Shown piece by piece: positions 15,583 through 22,719 of a stretch of DNA of 46,782 bases. The first letter of the stretch is position 1. Each line of letters opens with the position of its first letter. Origin of the DNA: JAVBNN01 sp031551525 (GTDB lineage Bacteria; Bacillota; Negativicutes; Acidaminococcales; JAISLQ01); the NCBI GenBank assembly GCA_031551525.1, contig JAVBNN010000017.1:1-46782 (forward strand), in the 5' to 3' direction. The translations under genes were made by a program, and so were the position numbers. The notes below the pieces were generated by a model. The model was not told where the DNA came from. It ran no database searches and worked only from the letters and a program-made list of their open reading frames with translations.

Positions 15583-16365
15583 TTGCGTATAGCACTTTTG
15601 CAGATGCAAATTGTGGAAAAAAACCGCCAGCACAATATTGAACACGGATTGGAACTTTTGTGCTCCGCTGCTGGTAAAGCCGACGTCCTTGTATTGCCGG
15701 AAGTCTGGACTACCGGTTATTCGCTGGGTAATTTACGCCAAGATGCGGAAAACGAAAACAGTCCGTTGCTGGAAAAAATAGCCAAGATCGCAAGAGAGAA
15801 TAAAACTGCTATAATAGCAGGTTCTATACCTTTTCGCCGGGTAGACGGAAAAATTTACAACACTACTTTTGTGTACGACGGCACGGGTGAAAAAATAGCT
15901 GAATACGACAAAGTGCATATGTTTGGGCTTTATGACGAAGGAAAATACTTTAAAGCCGGAAACCTTCGCGCAGAATATGAACTGGCTGGCATGAAATCCG
16001 GCTCAGCTATTTGTTATGACCTGCGCTTTCCGGAATTTTTTCGCGCTATGGCGCTCGGCGGCGCGGAAATAATCTACATGCCGGCTGAATGGCCCGAAGT
16101 GCGCGGCGAGGCCTGGCGCCTCCTCGTGCAGGCCCGTGCGGTGGAAAACCAGCTATACGTGTGTGCAGTAAACTGTGTTGGAACTTTTTATAAAGACACT
16201 TTCTATGGACATTCTATGTTGGTTGCCCCCGACGGCAGTATAGTTGCCGAAGGCAGCGGAGACGAAGAGATAATATATGCTGAGGCACAGCCTGAAATGG
16301 TGGCTCAAGTCCGTGCCGCCATGAGCGTTTTGACCGATGTCAGAAGCGAGGTTTACAGGCGATGA
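15583..16365 (+). CDS. Nitrilase-superfamily amidohydrolase (omega-amidase-like)
   Basis: 260 residues. The Glu-Lys-Cys catalytic triad is visible: LPEVWTTGYSL (Glu), YDKVHMFGLY (Lys) and SAICYDLRFPEFFR (Cys). The FWTTGY/VHMFG pattern is that of the Nit2/YafV branch, which hydrolyses alpha-keto acid omega-amides such as 2-oxoglutaramate made in transamination and methionine salvage. The start is TTG at 15583 with GGGAGG upstream; no better start is near. It overlaps aroE by 4 bases (ATGA). Substrate is inferred from subfamily. Confidence 0.85.
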   Translation: MRIALLQMQIVEKNRQHNIEHGLELLCSAAGKADVLVLPEVWTTGYSLGNLRQDAENENSPLLEKIAKIARENKTAIIAGSIPFRRVDGKIYNTTFVYDGTGEKIAEYDKVHMFGLYDEGKYFKAGNLRAEYELAGMKSGSAICYDLRFPEFFRAMALGGAEIIYMPAEWPEVRGEAWRLLVQARAVENQLYVCAVNCVGTFYKDTFYGHSMLVAPDGSIVAEGSGDEEIIYAEAQPEMVAQVRAAMSVLTDVRSEVYRR

Positions 16366-17210
16366 TAAATGGCGCGACTAAACTCATCGGGCTTTTAGGA
16401 TGGCCTGTAGAACACTCCCTGTCGCCGGCCATGCATAATGCCGCTTTTGCTTACTCCGGTTTTAACTGTGTATATCTTCCTCTGCCGGTAGAGCCTGGAC
16501 AGATTGGCAAAGCTATGGAAGGATTGAGGACATTGCACTTCTTGGGGGCGAACGTGACCATACCACACAAAGAAGCGGTCATGGAGTACCTTGACGAAAT
16601 ACACCCGGATGCTCAAAAAGTCGGCGCAGTCAATACGATAGTCGCAAGGGAAGGCAAACTTATTGGTTATAATACTGACATAGGCGGTTTCATCGCCGCT
16701 CTATCCCGCCACAAAGTCGATCCGTTTGGCAAAAAAGCCATCATCTTCGGCGCCGGAGGTGCGGCGAAAGGAATAGTACACGCACTTATTCAGGCTGGGT
16801 GCGAAAACATAGTCGTAGGCGCGCGCGACGGCGACAAAGCGGGAACTTTCGCCAAGTTCTTTCGTGACGATATATTTATAAAATCCTACCAATGGGATGA
16901 CCCACTATTCAGGCGGGCGCACTGGGATGTAGATATTCTCGTTAATACTACTCCGGTAGGCATGGACAACATAAAAGATAAATCCCTGCCGACTGCTTGG
17001 ACCGATGTACCATTGAGCGCTTTCGCTGCCGATATAGTATATAATCCTCCGATAACGGCTTTCTTGCGCCAGGCACGCTTGCGCGGCTGCAGGGGCATGA
17101 ATGGGCTGGCCATGTTGGTGGAACAGGGAGCGCTTTCCTTTGAATTATGGCTGGGAGAAGCTCCGCACCGTGAAATCATGTATGAAACAGTTGTGCAAAA
17201 AGGCGGGTAA
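16362..17210 (+). CDS. aroE: Shikimate dehydrogenase
   Basis: Reduces 3-dehydroshikimate to shikimate with NADPH in aromatic amino-acid synthesis. The 282-residue protein has the substrate site GWPVEHSLSPAMHNAAF, catalytic lysine in NVTIPHKEAV, NTD in GYNTDIGGF, and the nucleotide-binding FGAGGAAKGIVHAL. The C-terminal NGLAMLVEQGALSFELW motif is typical. It is translationally coupled to the amidase gene. It stands alone, away from other aro genes. Confidence 0.96.
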   Translation: MINGATKLIGLLGWPVEHSLSPAMHNAAFAYSGFNCVYLPLPVEPGQIGKAMEGLRTLHFLGANVTIPHKEAVMEYLDEIHPDAQKVGAVNTIVAREGKLIGYNTDIGGFIAALSRHKVDPFGKKAIIFGAGGAAKGIVHALIQAGCENIVVGARDGDKAGTFAKFFRDDIFIKSYQWDDPLFRRAHWDVDILVNTTPVGMDNIKDKSLPTAWTDVPLSAFAADIVYNPPITAFLRQARLRGCRGMNGLAMLVEQGALSFELWLGEAPHREIMYETVVQKGG

Positions 17211-17260
17211 CTTTTTAAAACTATAGATGACTCCACAAACCAACAGGAAGAGGGAGAAAA

Positions 17261-17545
17261 ATGACAGAACTTAGCAACTACATGGAAAAACTGGTCTTTA
17301 ACAAATTCGACGAAGTAAAGCGCAGCCGTCCTGATATTTGCAGTTGTGAACAATGCAGGCTGGATATCTGTGCGATAGCTCTCAATAACATTGCTCCGCG
17401 CTATATCGTCAGCAACAAGGGAGAAATATTTACCAAGCTTGATATGATGGAAACGCAATTCGGTATCGATGTGCTCATGGCCATCAGCAAAGCCATCGCC
17501 GTCGTAGGTGCAAATCCGCGCCACCATGCAAAGGAAGAAGCGTAA
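17261..17545 (+). CDS. comFB: ComFB-family protein, possible cyclic dinucleotide receptor
   Basis: 94 residues, close to the family length. The cysteine pair region CSCEQCRLDICAIALNN followed by PRYIVSNKGE and the ending ANPRHH match the late competence ComFB family. Some members of this family have been reported to bind cyclic dinucleotides. In Bacillus comFB lies between comFA and comFC; here neither neighbour is present, so a competence role is not supported by context. RBS GAGGGAG lies 6 bases before ATG. Confidence 0.8.
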   Translation: MTELSNYMEKLVFNKFDEVKRSRPDICSCEQCRLDICAIALNNIAPRYIVSNKGEIFTKLDMMETQFGIDVLMAISKAIAVVGANPRHHAKEEA

Positions 17546-17574
17546 CCTAAAAATAAAAGAAAGAAGGGAAATAA

Positions 17575-18459
17575 ATGACCGATAACCTTAAATTATTAGC
17601 GATAGGTTTGGTTTTTAGTTGCTTTCTACCGTTTTCACCACTAGCAGAAGCTTCTCCCGGTACTACCGTAATCAGCCGTGGCGTAGAGTCGGCATATGGC
17701 GAAGTTCCTGAAGTAGACGGTATTACAGACACAGCCCTTCAGACCAAGATCAACGAGAACATTAGTGTTGCGATAAATGAATTAACAGCGTCACTCCGCG
17801 GCAAAAAAGACCTTAATTACTCCTATCAGGTACTGGCTAATCGGCCCATATTTCTTAGCATTATGCTGAAGGCAGATACTAACGGAGCATTTGCCGGGGC
17901 TCGCGGCATAAATGTGGATGTTAAAACAGGGGAAAGCTATCACCTGAACGATTTTTTCAAAGCGACTCCTGATTTTTTCGAGCAACTGGAAAAAAACCTC
18001 GGTTGGCGTCCTACGGAAAAAACACCGTTTGCCTTGTCTGAACAAGGAATACGCTTTATTCGTGAAGCGGACGGCGAGGAACAGCAGGTAGGCTATGAAA
18101 ACATTTTCAATTGGCTTGACCTTGGGAAATCCGGTTACTATATCAACTACCATCCGATCACCGCGGAAGCGAACGGCAAGCTTTTGCGCGTAAAAACAGG
18201 CGAGCTGGCGGTATTGATGCTAGACTCTAACCGTACTACCGGTTATGCCTGGCAGCTAAAAGGTGAAGCAAATAACCCTGTTCTCCAATTCGTTGGTACG
18301 TCCTATATCATAAACTCCACCAGGATTGGTTCCGGCGGAGTTGAAGTATTTACTTTCGGCGTATTGAAACCGGGTGAGACAACCATTGAGATGGAATACA
18401 AACGCCCCTGGGAAAAACAGGCAATAAAAACAGTGAAAATACAGCTTGTTGCTGAATAA
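17575..18459 (+). CDS. Secreted protein: DUF3298/4163-like domain plus chagasin-type (I42) inhibitor domain
   Basis: 294 residues. The N-terminus has a hydrophobic signal segment (about 6-24) ending LAEA/S, so export is likely. About residues 30-195 resemble the DUF4163/DUF3298 pair seen in PdaC and RsiV (GINVDVKTGESYHLNDFF is the clearest part). About 200-294 carry the three loops of chagasin-type cysteine peptidase inhibitors: NRTTGY (219-224), GSGG (252-255) and RPW (277-279). Chagasins block papain-like peptidases. A fusion with the RsiV-like domain is unusual. Cellular target is unknown. A strong terminator follows. Confidence 0.78.
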   Translation: MTDNLKLLAIGLVFSCFLPFSPLAEASPGTTVISRGVESAYGEVPEVDGITDTALQTKINENISVAINELTASLRGKKDLNYSYQVLANRPIFLSIMLKADTNGAFAGARGINVDVKTGESYHLNDFFKATPDFFEQLEKNLGWRPTEKTPFALSEQGIRFIREADGEEQQVGYENIFNWLDLGKSGYYINYHPITAEANGKLLRVKTGELAVLMLDSNRTTGYAWQLKGEANNPVLQFVGTSYIINSTRIGSGGVEVFTFGVLKPGETTIEMEYKRPWEKQAIKTVKIQLVAE

Positions 18460-18463
18460 GCAA

Positions 18464-18499
18464 AAAAAATAAAGATTGTGCAAACAATCTTTATTTTTT
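18464..18499. terminator. Bidirectional terminator after the I42 gene
   Basis: A perfect 16-bp stem, left 18464-18479 and right 18484-18499, closes a GCAA tetraloop. A-rich and T-rich ends flank both sides, so it can stop transcription in either direction. Confidence 0.88.
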
Positions 18500-18575
18500 A
18501 TTGTCAACAAACGATAAAAGTAGTAATATAAAAATCACCAATTTAATGAATAATAAAGCACGGCAGGTGTATTAT

Positions 18576-19034
18576 ATGAGTATAATTTATCGTGACGCTA
18601 CTTTTAACGATGTCGAGAATATGCATAAACTGCTCAATGATTTTGCCAACGTGGGCCTGATGTTGCCGCGTTCACGCAACAGCATATATGAAAATATCCG
18701 CGACTATGTTATCGCGGTAGACGAAGACAAGGTAGTAGGGGTAGGCGCTTTGCACATGGTGTGGGAAAGGCTGGCTGAAATACGCTCACTTGCCGTTGTT
18801 GATTATTGCCAAAAAAGCGGTATAGGGCGTAAAATCATATCACTTTTAGAAGAAGAAGGACACCGGCTAGGTGTAAAAACATTTTTCACCCTTACCTACC
18901 AGCCGGGCTTTTTTGCCAAATGCGGCTATACCCAGGTGGAACGTGACAGCATGCCGCAAAAGGTATGGAAAGAATGTGTGCACTGTCCCAAATACCCGTA
19001 TTGTGACGAGATAGCATTAGTAAAACATGCGTAA
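18576..19034 (+). CDS. GNAT N-acetyltransferase, possible short N-acetylglutamate synthase
   Basis: 152 residues with a complete GNAT fold: IIYRDATFNDVENMHKLL, the AEIRSLAVVDYCQKSGIGRKII acetyl-CoA loop (V-x5-QxxGxG/A) and FFTLTYQPGFFAKCGY. The cysteine-rich tail CVHCPKYPYCDEIAL is typical of the short ArgA-like acetyltransferases that start arginine synthesis in some bacteria, so that is my favoured role. ATG 18576 has GGCAGG upstream; a longer frame reaching 18501 starts inside the terminator. A general acetyltransferase is the alternative. Confidence 0.78.
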   Translation: MSIIYRDATFNDVENMHKLLNDFANVGLMLPRSRNSIYENIRDYVIAVDEDKVVGVGALHMVWERLAEIRSLAVVDYCQKSGIGRKIISLLEEEGHRLGVKTFFTLTYQPGFFAKCGYTQVERDSMPQKVWKECVHCPKYPYCDEIALVKHA

Positions 19035-19045
19035 GGAAAAAGTTT

Positions 19046-19062
19046 CTCTGCTAATGGCAGAG
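19046..19062 (+). repeat. Short hairpin after the GNAT gene
   Basis: CTCTGC (19046-19051) pairs with GCAGAG (19057-19062) around a 5-base loop. No T run follows. It is the first of three hairpins before cheV. Confidence 0.4.
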
Positions 19063-19089
19063 GGCAAATAGATAGTGAGTTTAATGTGT

Positions 19090-19120
19090 AACCGGTGTGG
19101 TGTGTCCACACCGGTTAATT
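19090..19120 (+). terminator. Hairpin, likely terminator of the GNAT gene
   Basis: AACCGGTGTGG (19090-19100) pairs perfectly with CCACACCGGTT (19106-19116). The stem is followed by AATT only, so termination strength is uncertain. Confidence 0.55.
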
Positions 19121-19158
19121 GTATCCAAGGTTTTTCCGAATACGGAGGTTCCTATACA

Positions 19159-19198
19159 ATAATTCAAGGGGGCACGTTTACGTGCCCCCTTGAATTAT
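19159..19198. terminator. Long bidirectional terminator between convergent genes
   Basis: An 18-bp perfect stem (19159-19176 with 19181-19198), loop TTTA and a GGGGGCACG core. It begins 2 bases after the cheV stop on the - strand and is the end point for cheV transcription; A/T-rich ends on both sides allow use from the + strand too. Confidence 0.75.
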
Positions 19199-19199
19199 A

Positions 19200-20108
19200 T
19201 CAGCGTATGTTCTTGTCTATTAGACCGACCAACTCGTTTATTTCGGGTTTTGATACCTGGGCGGTGGCGCCAAGTGCGATGCCTTTTTTACGATTTTCTT
19301 CATTTATCAGAGACGAGAAGATCAATACGGGCAGTTCGGCAAGCTTAACATCTCCCCGTATACGTTTCAAGAGGTGATGGCCGTCCATTTGTGGCATCTC
19401 GATATCAGTGATGACTAATTGCACTGCATTAAAAACATTCTCATTCTCGTTTTTGATTTTTTGCAGATTGTCCCATGCCTCTTTGCCATCACCGTTTATG
19501 ATAAGGCGGTTGTAGCCAGCTTTATGGAGGTTATCCACCAAAAGTTCACGCAAAAGGTGCGAGTCCTCAGCAAGTAATATAGTCTTGGCCCCTCGGCGAC
19601 GGAGGGTATTTTCTTCAGTAGTGGCTTCATAATCAGTAAAATTCTTGTTTATTTCGGGATTTATATCGGAAAGTATGCGTTCGAAGTCCAAGAGTACAAC
19701 CATTTTACCGTCCATTTTGATAATGCCGACGACCAGATTGGAATTAGCTATTTCTGGTGCCGGTTCCATATTCGTCCAGGAAATACGGTGAATGCGAGAC
19801 ACTTCATCCACCAGAAAACCCGCCTGATAGTTATTGAGTTCGGCAACTATTATGCGTTTAGGTTCTGCATCGGGAACATTGAGGCAAACGGCCAGGTTGA
19901 CCAAAGGAATGACTTTGCCGCGCAAAGTGAATACGCCGTCAATAAAGGGATGGGTACTGGGCATTTTTGTAACAGGAAGAATATTGATGACTTCACGTAC
20001 CTTTGCTACATTTATGCCATAAGTTATTTTGCCGACAACGAATTCCACTATTTCAAATTCGTTAGTACCGCTTTCTAAGAGTATTGCGCTTTTATTTTCG
20101 TTCGACAT
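19200..20108 (-). CDS. cheV: Chemotaxis protein CheV (CheW-receiver fusion)
   Basis: The only sizeable - strand gene. 302 residues: a CheW-like coupling domain (about 20-165, FEIVEFVVGKITYGINVAKVREV and HPFIDGVFTLRGKVIPLVNL) fused to a receiver domain (about 175-300) with phospho-acceptor D in VITDIEMPQMDGHHLL and lysine in QVSKPE. CheV couples receptors to CheA and helps adaptation. Start ATG 20108 has AAAGGA 8 bases upstream; an earlier start lacks one. No other motility genes are in the window. Divergent from guaB over 249 bases, where I see no confident promoter for either. Confidence 0.93.
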   Translation of the reverse strand: MSNENKSAILLESGTNEFEIVEFVVGKITYGINVAKVREVINILPVTKMPSTHPFIDGVFTLRGKVIPLVNLAVCLNVPDAEPKRIIVAELNNYQAGFLVDEVSRIHRISWTNMEPAPEIANSNLVVGIIKMDGKMVVLLDFERILSDINPEINKNFTDYEATTEENTLRRRGAKTILLAEDSHLLRELLVDNLHKAGYNRLIINGDGKEAWDNLQKIKNENENVFNAVQLVITDIEMPQMDGHHLLKRIRGDVKLAELPVLIFSSLINEENRKKGIALGATAQVSKPEINELVGLIDKNIR

Positions 20109-20357
20109 GGTGACATTCCTTTCTGGATTATAAAACAGTTTTACTTGCAACAAATATATATGCTCAAATTATATACTAAAATTCAACTTTTAGCCAGAAG
20201 GTTGGCAGGATAAAACTCTAAAAAAATTCTTCTTTTGCAATCCAGATAAAAAACTAGTATTTTCATAAAAAAACACCTTTATATACTGGACTAGTAGTTA
20301 CCCTTGTGTTATTATATTAGGAATAATTATATCTAAATTAAGAAAAGAGGTTCAAGC

Positions 20358-21812
20358 ATGCGCAGTGATAAATTTGTCAAAGAAGGACTAACCTTTGATG
20401 ATGTGCTCTTGGTACCGGGGCCTTCCGAACTGTTGCCGCATGAGGTTGATGTAACTACAAAACTGACCCGCAATATTGCCATAAACATACCCATTATAAG
20501 TGCAGGCATGGATACCGTCACAGAGTCGCGTATGGCTATTGCGATGGCGCGCGAGGGCGGCCTGGGCGTCATACATAAGAATATGTCTATTTCGGCGCAA
20601 GCCAACGAGATTGACAAGGTAAAAAGATCGGAACATGGTATCATTGTGGATCCGATTTTTCTTTCCCCAGACCACAAATTGTCAGATGCCACCGCTTTGA
20701 TGGAACGTTATCATATTTCCGGTGTTCCTGTTACTGAAGGGGGAAAACTGGTTGGTATTATAACAAACAGGGACTTGCGTTTTGAAACAAATCTCGACCA
20801 GTACATCAAAGACAGCATGACTAAAGAAAACCTGGTAGTGGCTCCGGTAGGAACTTCTCTTGAAGAAGCCAAAGAGATACTGCGTAGGCACAGGATAGAA
20901 AAACTGCCGCTCGTTGATAAAAAAGGTATGTTAAAAGGCCTTATAACAATAAAAGATATTGAAAAAGCCCTAAAATACCCCAATTCATCCAAAGATTCCA
21001 ACGGCCGTTTGATTGTAGCGGCGGCTGTAGGTGTTGGTGCAGATCTTGTCGATCGTATGGATGCCATAGTGGCAGCCAAAGTAGATGCAGTAGTAATTGA
21101 TACCGCGCATGGGCATTCGCGCGGAGTTATTGAAACAGTAAAAAAGATACGTAAAGCTTTTCCGTATGTTGAACTGGTGGCTGGCAATATTGCAACAAGT
21201 GAAGCCGCGGAAGCGCTTATTGCTGCAGGGGTGGATGCGCTAAAAATTGGCATAGGGCCCGGATCTATCTGTACTACTAGAGTTATTGCCGGCATCGGCG
21301 TCCCGCAAATAACGGCCGTTTATGACTGTGCACAGATAGCCCGGGAAAAAGGTGTACCGGTTATTGCGGACGGTGGGATAAAGTATTCTGGCGATATAGC
21401 CAAAGCGATCGCTGCGGGCGCCAATTGCGTAATGATCGGCGGTATACTTGCTGGTACGGAGGAGAGTCCGGGTGAAACCGTCATTTATCAGGGACGCTCG
21501 TATAAAGTCTATCGCGGCATGGGCTCTTTAGGGGCAATGGAAAAAGGCAGCAAAGATCGCTACTTTCAAGAAGAAGCCAACAAACTCGTGCCAGAAGGTA
21601 TCGAAGGACGCGTGCCATATAAAGGTTTTGTAATGGATACCCTCTTTCAACTGGTGGGAGGGTTGCGTGCCGGTATGGGTTATTGCGGAGTGAAAAATAT
21701 CGAAGAAATGATCACAAATACCCGCTTTATTAAAATGACCGGTGCCGGGCTTAAAGAAAGCCATCCGCATGACATCATAATAACCAAGGAAGCGCCAAAC
21801 TACAGTCTCTAA
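20358..21812 (+). CDS. guaB: IMP dehydrogenase
   Basis: Oxidises IMP to XMP with NAD, the committed step of GMP synthesis. The 484-residue protein shows the N-terminal TFDDVLLVP, the active-site cysteine loop GIGPGSICTTR, and the mobile flap around YRGMGSLGAMEKGS and EGIEGRVPYKG. Two CBS domains (about 90-200) sit inserted in the barrel, as in most GuaB proteins. The start is preceded by AAAGAGG. The next gene is 19 bases downstream, so they probably share a transcript. Confidence 0.98.
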   Translation: MRSDKFVKEGLTFDDVLLVPGPSELLPHEVDVTTKLTRNIAINIPIISAGMDTVTESRMAIAMAREGGLGVIHKNMSISAQANEIDKVKRSEHGIIVDPIFLSPDHKLSDATALMERYHISGVPVTEGGKLVGIITNRDLRFETNLDQYIKDSMTKENLVVAPVGTSLEEAKEILRRHRIEKLPLVDKKGMLKGLITIKDIEKALKYPNSSKDSNGRLIVAAAVGVGADLVDRMDAIVAAKVDAVVIDTAHGHSRGVIETVKKIRKAFPYVELVAGNIATSEAAEALIAAGVDALKIGIGPGSICTTRVIAGIGVPQITAVYDCAQIAREKGVPVIADGGIKYSGDIAKAIAAGANCVMIGGILAGTEESPGETVIYQGRSYKVYRGMGSLGAMEKGSKDRYFQEEANKLVPEGIEGRVPYKGFVMDTLFQLVGGLRAGMGYCGVKNIEEMITNTRFIKMTGAGLKESHPHDIIITKEAPNYSL

Positions 21813-21831
21813 ACGGAAGGAAGGGAATCGC

Positions 21832-22611
21832 ATGCAGGAGAAGACCGTTCTTTATGAGATCAATGACCGTACGGCAATCATCACGCTTAACCGTCCGGCG
21901 GCCTTAAATACCATGAATAAAGACCTTATAGGCGAATTGCTTGTGGCTCTCAATAAAGCGGCGTCCGACAACGACGCGTGTTGTGTCGTGCTTACCGGCG
22001 CGGGGCGGGCTTTTTGCGCGGGCGGCGATTTGTCTTTCATGGAGACCTTAACCAGCAAATATGAACGCAAGGCGTTTATTGAGACTGTGGGCAAGGTGCC
22101 TAAAACTATCTTGGGTATGACGAAACCGGTCATCGCCATGGTAAATGGCGCGGCGGCAGGAGCAGGCTTTAATCTTGCTCTGGCTTGTGACCTTGTGTTT
22201 GCCTCTGAATCGGCAAAATTTGCCCAAAGTTTTGCCAAAGTTGGCCTTATCCCTGACTGTGGCGGACTGTATTTATTGCCCCGCCTGGTGGGGAGCCATA
22301 AAGCCAAAGAACTTATGTACACAGCCCAAACGCTTACCGCCAAAGAGTGTCTGGCATTAGGTTTGGTCAATCATGTCGTGCCTGATACCGAACTGACAGG
22401 ACAAGTGCTTGATTTTGCAAATGCTTTGGCTAGGTCTGCACCCAAGGCGCTGTCACTGACCAAACAGGCGCTTAATAACGCAGAAGCTACTCTTGATGAC
22501 ATTTTGGCTTTTGAAGCAGAGCAGCAGTCTATGTTGCTGGGAAGCGCCGATTATCTTGAAGGAGTGGCGGCTTTCAAGGAAAAACGCTCGCCGCGATTTA
22601 CCGGCAAATAA
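21832..22611 (+). CDS. Crotonase-family enoyl-CoA isomerase/hydratase (PaaG-like)
   Basis: 259 residues with the crotonase fold: GAGRAFCAGGDL oxyanion-hole segment, MVNGAAAGAGFNLALACDLV, and FAKVGLIPDCGGLYLLPRLVG. The two glutamates used by hydratases (GCE and QPE positions) are replaced by Asn and Phe (FAQSF). The aspartate in IPDCGG is kept, as in PaaG and related double-bond isomerases. This argues for isomerase over hydratase activity; substrate unknown. It may ride on the guaB transcript. No fatty-acid degradation genes are nearby. Confidence 0.85.
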   Translation: MQEKTVLYEINDRTAIITLNRPAALNTMNKDLIGELLVALNKAASDNDACCVVLTGAGRAFCAGGDLSFMETLTSKYERKAFIETVGKVPKTILGMTKPVIAMVNGAAAGAGFNLALACDLVFASESAKFAQSFAKVGLIPDCGGLYLLPRLVGSHKAKELMYTAQTLTAKECLALGLVNHVVPDTELTGQVLDFANALARSAPKALSLTKQALNNAEATLDDILAFEAEQQSMLLGSADYLEGVAAFKEKRSPRFTGK

Positions 22612-22618
22612 CTTTCAC

Positions 22619-22648
22619 TTGTCAAAAATCGGTAGTTTTTTATATAAT
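22619..22648 (+). promoter_or_regulatory. Sigma-A promoter of lysA
   Basis: The -35 is TTGTCA (22619-22624, 5/6), the spacer 18 bp, and the -10 a perfect TATAAT (22643-22648). The transcript would start near 22655, about 65 bases before lysA. Confidence 0.7.
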
Positions 22649-22665
22649 AAATCCATATCTGGTAT

Positions 22666-22694
22666 GAGTTTGTGGGTATTCTCACAACTCTTTT
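22666..22694 (+). terminator. Terminator-like hairpin in the lysA leader
   Basis: GAGTT-T-GTG pairs with CAC-AACTC (22683-22690) with one bulged T, followed by TTTT. It lies downstream of the lysA promoter, so it may be a leaky attenuator, or it may end the upstream transcript. It is far too short to be a lysine riboswitch. Confidence 0.4.
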
Positions 22695-22719
22695 ATATCT
22701 TGTTAAGGAGTTGATTTAC

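Noticed and set aside
19075..19377. 100-codon open frame on the + strand through the hairpins and cheV end
   Set aside because: It starts inside hairpin sequences and its later half is antisense to the CheV receiver domain.
20154..20357. Promoters between cheV and guaB
   Set aside because: Several A/T-rich -10-like elements exist on both strands, but none has a well-spaced -35, so none is claimed.
22655..22719. Lysine riboswitch before lysA
   Set aside because: The leader is only about 65 bases with one small hairpin; the lysine riboswitch needs about 170 bases.
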